Below, in pieces: positions 9,572-15,341 of a stretch of DNA of 17,367 bases (the first letter of the stretch is position 1; each line of letters opens with the position of its first letter). Below the pieces are notes generated by a model, which saw only the letters and a list, made by a program, of their open reading frames with translations, had not been told where the DNA came from and did no database searches. The stretch covers positions 1 through 17,367 of the forward strand of contig DFZT01000024.1 of NCBI GenBank assembly GCA_002382755.1, in the 5' to 3' direction. Source of the DNA: Firmicutes bacterium UBA4049 (GTDB lineage: Bacteria > Bacillota > Desulfotomaculia > Desulfotomaculales > Nap2-2B). The translations under genes were made by a program, and so were the position numbers.

Positions 9572-10351
9572 TCAACCGCCAATTCTTATCTTGACCTCTT
9601 CAACTATTTTAGGCAGTATTTCTCCGGTTTTAGCTTGAAAAACAAGGTCGGCGGCATGATCAATAGGGGTTGGTGTCATATTGATAATGATCAATCTGGC
9701 GCCGGCGCCCTGAGCATACTGCGGCATGTAAGCGGCAGGATAAACAACCAGCGACGATCCTAAAGAAAGCATCAAATCACAGCTCTGCGCCTTGTACTCC
9801 GCCTCAGCCATCTCTTTGGCCGGCATTGCCTGGCCGAAAGATATGGTCGCTTCTTTCAAGGGTCCGCCGCAGCTTTTGCAAACCGGAGCGACGATTTCTT
9901 CTTTTTCTTCGAGAAGCGCCTGAATTTCGTCCCTTGGATATCTTTCATGGCATTTCAGGCAGTTTACAATAGCGCTCACACCGTGAATTTCAATGACTTT
10001 TTCCGCAGAACTGCCTGCTTTATGGTGCAGCCGGTCTATATTTTGAGTTATGATGCAGTCAAGCTTGCCTATCTTCTCCAGTTCGGCCAGGGCCAGGTGA
10101 GTCGGGTTCGGCTTGGCGTCCCTGATAATGGGATAAGTGACCCTGCTGCGCAGCCAATATTTTTGGCGGGCTTCTTCGCTGGCCAGAAAGTCCTGAAAAT
10201 AGACAGGCTGGTATTTTTCCCAGATGCCTCCCGGACTGCGGAAATCGGGAATCCCGGATTCCGTGCTTACACCGGCGCCTGTAAAGGCAACCACCTTTTT
10301 TGCTTTGCTGATTAGTTCCGCCGCTGCGTTTATATTAGTCATATCGTCCAA
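9572..10351 (-). CDS. cobB: Sir2-family NAD-dependent protein deacylase
   Basis: Sirtuin that removes acyl groups from lysines, using NAD and releasing nicotinamide and O-acetyl-ADP-ribose. With TTG 10351 as start it has 259 residues. Seen: FTGAGVSTESGIPDFRS (about 23-39, NAD binding), TQNIDRLH (102-109), the catalytic His of EIHG (about 123), zinc cysteines CLKC (131, 134) and CKSC (158, 161), and LGSSLVVYPAA. The PDFRS and zinc pattern resemble the bacterial deacetylase type of Thermotoga Sir2 more than the CobB/Sirt5 desuccinylase type. The frame opens at GTG 10360, but that GTG is inside the AGGTGA binding site 5 nt before the TTG; ATG 10342 is a further possibility. It stands alone between csp and tRNA-Leu. 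Confidence 0.93.
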   Translation of the reverse strand: MDDMTNINAAAELISKAKKVVAFTGAGVSTESGIPDFRSPGGIWEKYQPVYFQDFLASEEARQKYWLRSRVTYPIIRDAKPNPTHLALAELEKIGKLDCIITQNIDRLHHKAGSSAEKVIEIHGVSAIVNCLKCHERYPRDEIQALLEEKEEIVAPVCKSCGGPLKEATISFGQAMPAKEMAEAEYKAQSCDLMLSLGSSLVVYPAAYMPQYAQGAGARLIIINMTPTPIDHAADLVFQAKTGEILPKIVEEVKIRIGG

Positions 10352-10460
10352 AACACTCACCTGCTTAAAAATATTAAAACCAAACCTTTCCTGATTAGTT
10401 ATTCTAACATTTAACTAATACAAACTCAATAAAATGGTTGCGAAAGCCTTCCATATAAAT

Positions 10461-10486
10461 CAAAAAACCCACCTTTTAAAGGTAGA
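10461..10486 (-). terminator. Intrinsic terminator of tRNA-Leu
   Basis: Minus strand: stem CTACCTTT/AAAGGTGG (8 pairs, one G-U) followed by TTTTTTGATTT, 13 nt beyond the tRNA CCA end. Confidence 0.85.
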
Positions 10487-10498
10487 TTTTTACATTTT

Positions 10499-10586
10499 TG
10501 GTGCGGCAGAAGGGACTTGAACCCCCACGGGCATACTGCCCATAAGAACCTGAATCTTACGCGTCTGCCAATTCCGCCACTGCCGC
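10499..10586 (-). tRNA. tRNA-Leu, anticodon CAG
   Basis: Class II tRNA of 88 nt including an encoded CCA. Acceptor stem GCGGCAG/CTGCCGC, D-arm with GGAATTGGCAGAC, anticodon stem TAAGA/TCTTA enclosing the loop TTCAGGT with anticodon CAG (reads CUG), long variable arm GGGCAGTATGCCC, and T-arm GGGGG-TTCAAGT-CCCTT. The long variable arm plus CAG anticodon gives leucine. It is a single-gene unit with its own promoter and terminator. Confidence 0.98.
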
Positions 10587-10618
10587 ATGTATTTTTGTTA
10601 AATCGAAGGCTAAGAAGA

Positions 10619-10647
10619 ATTATAACATCCCTTGCCGGGGAGGTCAA
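10619..10647 (-). promoter_or_regulatory. Promoter of tRNA-Leu
   Basis: Minus strand: -35 TTGACC (10642-10647), 17-nt spacer, perfect -10 TATAAT (10619-10624). Confidence 0.88.
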
Positions 10648-10798
10648 TAAAACTTCACCAGGAAACAGTAAAAAAGAAGTCTGCTAAACATCAGAGCTGT
10701 TTAAGAGGGTTAAAATCCTAATAAAAAATATTCTCAATGAAAAGGATAAAGCTAACTGTCAAATGGTATATGGTTTGTCTTACTTGCAACATTTTTAT

Positions 10799-11161
10799 TT
10801 AAAATATTCCCTGTTCTTTTTGTTTTTGAAACTTGATTGTGCTGCACTTTTCACACCTATATTCCGGAAATTTATCTTTTGTTTTATCATACCCCTTTGC
10901 CCTGACAATTCTGTAACCTCTGGAAAGCCTGCCGCAATCGGCGCAAACAATATCTTCCGCTACTTCCCATTGAGGATTTATAGCTTTTGATGTAAATATA
11001 AATTTGTCTACCCAAAAGAAAATCAGCCCGCCGACAAGATTGGCTATAACTGTATTCCAAGTGACTCCATAATGTAAATACATTAAACAAAGCGCTAAAA
11101 TTGGTGAACTTAACTGCCAGCGTGTTAAATATAATAAATATTGTTTAACCAATGTAATCAT
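10799..11161 (-). CDS. Small membrane protein with C-terminal zinc ribbon (function unknown)
   Basis: I do not recognise a named family. The 120 residues have two parts. The first 55 hold two hydrophobic stretches (about 18-33 and 37-52), ending in a WVDKFIF segment that recalls the last helix of GtrA-type proteins, though only half of such a protein is present. The second part (about 70-110) has two cysteine pairs, CADC (73, 76) and CEKC (103, 106), spaced like a treble-clef or ribbon zinc site on the cytoplasmic side. The start ATG 11161 is well supported by GGAGGAGG 7 nt upstream. It is a single gene, downstream of a roughly 500-nt spacer and upstream of tRNA-Leu. It could be a membrane-tethered metal or nucleic-acid binding protein; that is inference. 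Confidence 0.75.
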   Translation of the reverse strand: MITLVKQYLLYLTRWQLSSPILALCLMYLHYGVTWNTVIANLVGGLIFFWVDKFIFTSKAINPQWEVAEDIVCADCGRLSRGYRIVRAKGYDKTKDKFPEYRCEKCSTIKFQKQKEQGIF

Positions 11162-11544
11162 TTAAAAGCCTCCTCCGTCTTCTACTTGCTGGGAAAAAAT
11201 TCTCCGTAAAAAAATCATTTAATTCAAGAAACAACTCCTCATCAAATTCAAGCGTTAAATTTAAGTGTTATAAACGAATTGTATAATTCAAACTGCTTTT
11301 GACGGGTTCTTCTCATTTGACTTCAGTCAAATACGAGGCCGAAATACTCAATTTATTTATAAAATATTCTTCGGTTATATTGAGTTGTGACAGGACTTTT
11401 TTAAATCAAACATTAATTTACCCCTCCGCACCCTCTTCCTGCTTTACAATACAGCTGACGCTCTTATTTCCATTTATCTTAACATAAAAATATTAAAAAC
11501 GCCTGCTCCAGCGATTCAACTTAATGAGTATAATTAGTGCGTAA

Positions 11545-11573
11545 TAAAAAAAGAGACTTTTAAAAGTCCCCTT
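11545..11573 (-). terminator. Probable terminator of the FmdB-type gene
   Basis: Minus strand: hairpin AAGGGGACTTTT/AAAAGTCTCTTT (11550-11573; centre palindromic, two G-U pairs) merging into a run of seven Ts. It lies about 90 nt beyond the stop of the gene at 11663. Confidence 0.7.
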
Positions 11574-11630
11574 ATCGGCATCTTATATATGTTTAAACCA
11601 AAACATTGGTCTGGTAATTTTTTTGCCCTG

Positions 11631-11647
11631 AAGAGCCTACGGCTCTT
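11631..11647 (-). repeat. Perfect short hairpin after the FmdB-type gene
   Basis: AAGAGCC-TAC-GGCTCTT, a perfect 7-bp stem, 16 nt after the stop codon. No T run follows on the minus strand, so it is probably a 3'-end stability element; on the plus strand four Ts follow. Confidence 0.55.
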
Positions 11648-11662
11648 TTATGGACGCTATCT

Positions 11663-11920
11663 TCACCCGCCTTCCTTTGGTTTCCCGGATAGCGTATCAT
11701 CATCGTATTTATAGCTTTTTACGACATATCCTTTTCTATCAGGCTCTGATGCAACAAGGATTTCAATTGGGTCTTCGGAATTTAAGAAAGTCTTTTTGCC
11801 GTCGAGCTGTTCGACTTGTTCGCTTTTGCAGGAAGGACAGGAAATTGCTTTTTCCGGCCCCGTTACCAGCGTTTTAAACCTTTTCCCGCAATTGCTGCAT
11901 TTAAAATTTCCTACAGGCAC
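11663..11920 (-). CDS. FmdB/CxxC_CxxC_SSSS-type zinc ribbon protein
   Basis: Small protein of 85 residues with an N-terminal zinc ribbon: C8-C11 (CSNC) and C28-C31 (CPSC), as in the putative regulatory protein FmdB family. The rest (about 40-85) is polar with no clear motif. FmdB was first named near formamidase genes in Methylophilus; most members have no tested role, so no function is claimed. The start is GTG 11920, with AAAAGGAGG about 8 nt upstream, and a good promoter lies 59 nt further up. It is a single-gene unit with its own terminator. Confidence 0.75.
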   Translation of the reverse strand: MPVGNFKCSNCGKRFKTLVTGPEKAISCPSCKSEQVEQLDGKKTFLNSEDPIEILVASEPDRKGYVVKSYKYDDDTLSGKPKEGG

Positions 11921-11978
11921 GTTTCTAACCTCCTTTTCAAAAAAATGTACCCGAGCTATTTAGTATTCTTATTATTTA

Positions 11979-12007
11979 ATTATAAGCTATGTATTTTAGT
12001 TGTGCAA
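11979..12007 (-). promoter_or_regulatory. Promoter of the FmdB-type gene
   Basis: Minus strand: -35 TTGCAC (12002-12007), 17-nt spacer, perfect -10 TATAAT (11979-11984). Confidence 0.78.
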
Positions 12008-12026
12008 TATATTGTTTATATAAATA

Positions 12027-12040
12027 AATATTATAATATT
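12027..12040. repeat. AT-only perfect palindrome
   Basis: AATATTATAATATT is a 14-bp perfect palindrome about 20 nt upstream of the -35 of the FmdB-type gene. It may be an operator, but AT-rich DNA yields such palindromes by chance. Confidence 0.35.
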
Positions 12041-12088
12041 GCGATAATTTAATTGGACATACTTGTTAATTGAAGGTCATAATTTATT

Positions 12089-12826
12089 TTACAGCTTGAG
12101 CCCGGGACCGTTTTCCTTAAGCCACTCCCGTGCTTTTTTATAACCGGGCATATACAGGGCCACCATGTTCCAAAAATCTTTAGAGTGGTTCAAATATCTT
12201 AAATGGCAAACCTCATGGACAATAATGTAATCAATTACCCACTCGGGAGACATGATCAATTTCCAGTTAAAATTAAGATTGCCTTTCTTTGAGCAGCTTC
12301 CCCACCGTGTTTTCTGTTCCTTGATCCTCATGATATTATATGTCAGCCCGGTGATTTTGCAAAAATAACCAAGCCTGTCTTTAAGATAGATTTTGGCAAC
12401 CTTTTTATACCAGAGTTTGAGTATATTTTCTACCAGGAACTTTCTTTCGTCCGCCTCGATATCCTTATTTATAAATATCTCAAACCTCGTCCCGTTGAAG
12501 CTAATGGTTGTGCGCTTGTCCTCATGCTTAAAAATTCCAATCTCGTATTCCTTCCCTTTATAGAGGACCTTTTCACCGCTTTCCCATTCTCTTTTATATT
12601 CACCGGCCTTCCTGGACTGAAATTCCATGTAATGTTTGTATATCCAGCTGCTTTTAGCCTCCAGCGCCCGGGCAATATCACTCATCCTGGCGCTGTACGG
12701 CTTGACAACCCTGAGACCGTTGAGATCAATGGTAAATCTGATGCGCCTGGCTTGTTTGCTTTCTGTAAGTGTATAGGGTATTGCTGTGTTTCCGATGTTA
12801 ACAAACAGTTTCTTATCAGCTTTCAT
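12089..12826 (-). CDS. YgjP/DUF45-type M48-like metal-dependent hydrolase
   Basis: Predicted zinc-dependent hydrolase of 245 residues. The active site motif is HEVCH (204-208, the HExxH pattern) with a third ligand likely in NHSKDFW (H214). Before it comes the family hallmark TRWGSCSKKGNLNFNWKLI (173-191). The N-terminal half is a beta-rich region typical of the family. Members such as E. coli YgjP are described as UTP diphosphatases or SprT-like peptidases, so the substrate is uncertain. The start is ATG 12826 with AAGGGA 8 nt upstream. It follows the thioesterase gene by 47 nt and is probably cotranscribed with it. No clear terminator is visible after the stop. Confidence 0.88.
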   Translation of the reverse strand: MKADKKLFVNIGNTAIPYTLTESKQARRIRFTIDLNGLRVVKPYSARMSDIARALEAKSSWIYKHYMEFQSRKAGEYKREWESGEKVLYKGKEYEIGIFKHEDKRTTISFNGTRFEIFINKDIEADERKFLVENILKLWYKKVAKIYLKDRLGYFCKITGLTYNIMRIKEQKTRWGSCSKKGNLNFNWKLIMSPEWVIDYIIVHEVCHLRYLNHSKDFWNMVALYMPGYKKAREWLKENGPGLKL

Positions 12827-12873
12827 CCAGGTGTTCCCTTAAAACAATTTAAGTTTTACGCACTCCAAACCAA

Positions 12874-13314
12874 TCAAGGATGGTCATTTTTTAAAAAGCT
12901 GCCCGTTATAAAATATGAAGCGCGAGATACAACAAGAAGCCTTTGCCGCTCGTCAAAAACTTTGCCTTCCGTCCGAATAATTGAATTGCCGCTGCCAATC
13001 AACTGCCCCACTGATGTAAGTATGCTTCCTTTCTGCGAATTCCTTATATAGCTTATGTTAAGATCGATTGTTACAATGCTTTTTCCCAAAGTTAAACAGG
13101 TTGCTCCCATTGTTATATCGGAAATTGAAGCAAGGATGCCGCCGTGCACAGTGCCGTATATGTTGCAATGCCTGTCAGAAACCGCTAATTTAAAACTAAC
13201 TGTACCTTCTTTTAGATCAATCATTTCAATTCCAAGAAAATTATCGTAATTTGGGTCCTGACAGATTTCTTTAAAGTAACTTTTTATCCATTCCAGATGT
13301 TGTTTATCGTCCAC
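12874..13314 (-). CDS. PaaI family hotdog thioesterase
   Basis: Hotdog-fold acyl-CoA thioesterase of the PaaI/YdiI type, which splits the CoA thioester of aromatic or acyl substrates. From GTG 13314 it has 146 residues. The signature GTVHGGILASISDITMGA (about 54-71) carries the HGG loop and the acidic catalytic region; the YIRNSQKG segment and the C-terminal strand follow. The frame is open to an ATG at 13362, but GGAGGT (13321-13326) lies 6 nt before GTG 13314 and the extra 16 residues are not part of the fold, so I use the GTG. It is probably transcribed from the extended -10 promoter at 13478-13486, with the YgjP-type gene downstream. The natural substrate is unknown. Confidence 0.88.
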   Translation of the reverse strand: MDDKQHLEWIKSYFKEICQDPNYDNFLGIEMIDLKEGTVSFKLAVSDRHCNIYGTVHGGILASISDITMGATCLTLGKSIVTIDLNISYIRNSQKGSILTSVGQLIGSGNSIIRTEGKVFDERQRLLVVSRASYFITGSFLKNDHP

Positions 13315-13477
13315 AGTTAAACCTCCAGCCAACAAACTATTCAGCCCCGGCTTTGTCCACAATCTGCATCAAACTATTTTTTAATTCCTTAAATATACTG
13401 CTGTCGAAGCTTCCCTTATAGCTTTTCCTGTCCTTTTAAATTCTTGCCGCACTTTGAGCAAGCCCTTATTGAACATA

Positions 13478-13486
13478 ATTATAGCA
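13478..13486 (-). promoter_or_regulatory. Extended -10 promoter of the thioesterase gene
   Basis: Minus strand TGCTATAAT: a perfect -10 with the TGn extension and no good -35. The predicted leader is about 155 nt. Confidence 0.55.
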
Positions 13487-13487
13487 C

Positions 13488-13512
13488 ATTTTCTCTGTCC
13501 TGATTTTCTCTG
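13488..13512. repeat. Direct repeat between two divergent promoters
   Basis: ATTTTCTCTG occurs at 13488-13497 and 13503-13512, period 15 nt. It sits exactly between the minus-strand extended -10 (13478) and the plus-strand extended -10 (13511), where both promoters lack a good -35. Confidence 0.6.
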
Positions 13513-13519
13513 GTATATT
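13511..13519 (+). promoter_or_regulatory. Possible extended -10 promoter of the small ORF
   Basis: TGGTATATT (extension TGG plus TATATT) 16 nt before the ATG of the small ORF; no good -35. Confidence 0.4.
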
Positions 13520-13535
13520 TATCAGAATATGCATT

Positions 13536-13652
13536 ATGAGTTTATTTGGCATGCCCGGTGTTCCCTGGCTTGGCGCAGTCACCAATATCATCCTTGGCCT
13601 TGGTTTGATTTTCTGGCCGCTATCCGCATTGCCGGCGCCAAAAAAGCAATAG
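13536..13652 (+). CDS. Possible small hydrophobic protein (38 residues, unrecognised)
   Basis: Frame starting at ATG 13536 and ending TAG at 13650. The product begins MSLFGMPGVPWLGAV, has one hydrophobic stretch of about 20 residues (roughly 11-32), is rich in Gly, Leu and Pro, and ends in a basic PAPKKQ tail, like a single-pass membrane peptide. In favour: an extended -10 box just upstream, and a near-perfect intrinsic terminator on the same strand 36 nt after the stop, with no other plus-strand gene to serve. Against: no clear Shine-Dalgarno sequence and a very short predicted leader. A longer 69-codon frame overlaps it but has an unlikely Trp/His/Tyr-rich product. It could be a membrane peptide, a toxin-like peptide, or part of a small RNA. 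Confidence 0.45.
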   Translation: MSLFGMPGVPWLGAVTNIILGLGLIFWPLSALPAPKKQ

Positions 13653-13688
13653 AACCAATCTAAAAAGAAAATCTAAATATATCTCTCC

Positions 13689-13713
13689 CCCCCTGTGAAT
13701 ACAGGGGGTTTTT
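13689..13713 (+). terminator. Strong intrinsic terminator after the small ORF
   Basis: Perfect 8-bp stem CCCCCTGT/ACAGGGGG with a GAAT loop, followed by five Ts. It acts on the plus strand. Confidence 0.9.
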
Positions 13714-13770
13714 GCTTCCCGGCATTACTTAAATAAATAAAGTTATGTAAAATAATTATTGTAAACATAC

Positions 13771-13799
13771 TTGACAATATTATTGTCATTATATAAAAT
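13771..13799 (+). promoter_or_regulatory. Promoter of hsp20
   Basis: Perfect -35 TTGACA (13771-13776), 17-nt spacer, -10 TAAAAT (13794-13799). A second -10-like TATAAT lies at 13871-13876 with a poor -35 (TTGGCG, 19 nt away). The first promoter would give a leader of about 130 nt. Confidence 0.75.
13772..13788. promoter_or_regulatory. Candidate operator over the hsp20 promoter
   Basis: Perfect inverted repeat TGACAAT-ATT-ATTGTCA overlapping the -35 and spacer. It is neither a CIRCE element nor a CtsR box. A repressor binding here would block RNA polymerase; a MarR-type dimer is one guess. Confidence 0.5.
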
Positions 13800-13935
13800 A
13801 AATACAAGTTAAGCAGCTGCACAAAAAATCCAGTCGGGGAGGTGTTTGGCGGATATTTTTTTGGTAAAAATATAATACTAAGTTTAGTTAAAAGTACTTT
13901 TATTTTATTCTTATTTATGGAGGTGCAAGATAATT

Positions 13936-14367
13936 ATGGATTTAACTAAATGGGATCCAAGAGACATGTCCAATCTGCGTCAGTCCATCAACAGGCTTTT
14001 TGACGATACTTTTCCGTTTCCCAGAAAAAGCGATGTATGGACGTTTCCTGTAGATATCCAGGACAGTGCGGAGAAAATTATTATTAAGGCGGAAATCCCC
14101 GGCATTGAAAAAGAAGATATTAAAGTTCACTTTGTAAATAATGAATTGAGCATCCATGGAGAGCGCAAGAGCGAGCAAAGAGAAGAAGGCGCCCGCTATC
14201 TCAAGGTGGAACGCAGTTACGGAAGCTTCTACCGTTCTTTCAAAATAGACACTCCGATAAAATCTGGTGAGATAAAAGCAAACTATAAGAACGGGCTGTT
14301 GGAAATAATCCTTCCCAAGGAAGAAGAAGTCAAGCCCAAAGAAATTACAATTAATGTCCAGGAATAG
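13936..14367 (+). CDS. Small heat-shock protein Hsp20
   Basis: ATP-independent chaperone that holds unfolding proteins in soluble oligomers. The 143 residues comprise a short N-terminal arm (about 1-37, with LRQSINRLFDDTF), an alpha-crystallin domain (about 38-130: FPVDIQDSAEKIIIKAEIPG, ELSIHGERK, GSFYRSFKID and the hallmark YKNGLLEIILPK) and a C-terminal IXI motif (I137-T-I139) used for oligomer assembly. The start ATG 13936 has GGAGGTG about 10 nt upstream. It is a single-gene unit with a strong promoter overlapped by an inverted repeat and a strong terminator, so control by a dedicated repressor is likely. Confidence 0.96.
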   Translation: MDLTKWDPRDMSNLRQSINRLFDDTFPFPRKSDVWTFPVDIQDSAEKIIIKAEIPGIEKEDIKVHFVNNELSIHGERKSEQREEGARYLKVERSYGSFYRSFKIDTPIKSGEIKANYKNGLLEIILPKEEEVKPKEITINVQE

Positions 14368-14388
14368 CGATGCAGCTTCCTGCCCGAC

Positions 14389-14418
14389 TAGCTGGCATTA
14401 TGGCCAGCTATTTTTTTT
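14389..14418 (+). terminator. Intrinsic terminator of hsp20
   Basis: Perfect 8-bp stem TAGCTGGC/GCCAGCTA with loop ATTATG followed by eight Ts, 21 nt after the hsp20 stop. Confidence 0.93.
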
Positions 14419-14439
14419 GATCTTTTTGATCTTTTTAAA

Positions 14440-14847
14440 TCAGGAAGAGATTAGTTTAACAAAGACTTCCCTTTGCCTTGGGCCGTCGAATTCACAGAAA
14501 AAAACACCTTGCCAGGTCCCTAACAGCAGCTTTCCGCCTTCAACCAGTATTATATGGGAAGTCTGCATCAGGCTGGTCTTTATGTGTGCGGCCGAGTTGC
14601 CCTCCGGGTGCAGGTAATTCTCCTCCCAAGGAACCATTTTCTCAAGCTTTGAAGCTACATCCTGAACAACGGTGGGATCCGCATTTTCGTTTATTAACAG
14701 CGCGGCCGTTGTATGAGGAACATAAAGGACGCAAATCCCTTCACTTATCCCGCTTTCCGCAACTATTCTTCTGACTCGTGAAGTAATATCTACAAATTCA
14801 GTATGACGCTCGGTTCTGACTTCAATTGTCTTGTAGTTCTCTCTCAT
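14440..14847 (-). CDS. YjbQ family protein (UPF0047)
   Basis: Member of the YjbQ/TIGR00149 family, sometimes annotated as secondary thiamine-phosphate synthase because some members can replace ThiE weakly; the main cellular role is unproven. The full 135-residue length is present. Conserved features seen: VPHTTAALLINENADPTV (43-60, with H45 and E54), the ENYLHPEGNSAAHIKTSL region (76-93, with H80 and H88) and GTWQGVFFCEFDGPR (110-124), which together form the putative metal or phosphate site. The start is ATG 14847 with AAAGG-type signals just upstream. It is the third gene after rex, with a 13-nt gap from its neighbour, so it is almost surely cotranscribed. Confidence 0.9.
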   Translation of the reverse strand: MRENYKTIEVRTERHTEFVDITSRVRRIVAESGISEGICVLYVPHTTAALLINENADPTVVQDVASKLEKMVPWEENYLHPEGNSAAHIKTSLMQTSHIILVEGGKLLLGTWQGVFFCEFDGPRQREVFVKLISS

Positions 14848-14860
14848 TCCTTTACCCCTT

Positions 14861-15340
14861 TTACTTTGATTGGCCTAAAAGAAAGGCTGCTTCCACAGCC
14901 TCCATTGGGCTGTATGCCTGGCGGACGTCAAATTCCTGCTCGCCCCGTCTCATTTCCCAGGTGGAAAGGCCCACCACCGGTTTGCCCATTTTCAGGGCAA
15001 GTCCAATTTCGGATAGGGTTCCATAGCCTCCTGAAATAGCGATAAGCACATCAGAAGCGCAAGTTATTACTGCATTACGGGCATCTCCCAGACCGGTCGG
15101 CAGGGCTATGGTAAGGAAAGGATTCGATTCGCTGCGATTCCTCCCTGGAAGAATGCCGATTACAATTCCTCCCGCCCGGCAGGCCCCTTTTGCCGCCGCC
15201 TCCATAACGCCTCCCTTGCCCCCGCAAATGAGCGCCGCGCTCCTTTTGGCAATTTCAAAACCAACTTCCTCAGCGAGAGACGCTTCCTTTTTTGTACATT
15301 CCCCAGCGCCGATAACTCCAACATAAAGAACCGGTCTCAT
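14861..15340 (-). CDS. TIGR00725 family protein (LOG-like Rossmann fold)
   Basis: Protein of 159 residues from the lysine decarboxylase-like/LOG superfamily, TIGR00725 branch; the role is unknown, although related folds bind nucleotides or molybdenum cofactor. Motifs: GVIGAGECT (8-16), the phosphate-binding GGKGGVMEAA (40-49), and SGGYGTLSEIGLA (103-115), the counterpart of the PGGxGTxxE motif of cytokinin-activating LOG enzymes, here with Ser in place of Pro. The start is ATG 15340, one base after the rex stop, with AGAAGGAG inside the end of rex. It is clearly in an operon with rex and the yjbQ-like gene. Confidence 0.88.
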   Translation of the reverse strand: MRPVLYVGVIGAGECTKKEASLAEEVGFEIAKRSAALICGGKGGVMEAAAKGACRAGGIVIGILPGRNRSESNPFLTIALPTGLGDARNAVITCASDVLIAISGGYGTLSEIGLALKMGKPVVGLSTWEMRRGEQEFDVRQAYSPMEAVEAAFLLGQSK

Positions 15341-15341
15341 C

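Larger units (their letters stand above)
11162..11662. other. Intergenic region of about 500 nt
   Basis: AT-rich stretch between two minus-strand genes. The part nearest 11662 is the structured 3' region of the fmdB-type gene, with a terminator at 11545-11573. The part next to 11161 holds the GGAGGAGG ribosome binding site of the small membrane protein gene. I found no convincing promoter for that gene, and the open frames in between lack start signals and resemble no family known to me. Confidence 0.6.

Noticed and set aside
10426..10647. 73-codon minus-strand frame
   Set aside because: Runs through tRNA-Leu, its promoter and its terminator; not a gene.
11145..11267. Open 40-codon minus-strand frame upstream of and overlapping the small membrane protein gene
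   Set aside because: Its composition (acidic then Arg-rich) looks protein-like, but it has no ATG or GTG start, its only TTG lacks a spaced ribosome site, and the Arg run is just the GGAGGAGG binding site.
13427..13480. Zinc-ribbon-like CSKCGKN in a minus-strand frame
   Set aside because: Very short, stops after a few codons, and has no start codon or second cysteine pair; probably chance.
13454..13663. 69-codon plus-strand frame overlapping the small ORF
   Set aside because: Product is full of Trp, His and Tyr and lacks start signals; the overlapping hydrophobic frame at 13536 is more plausible.
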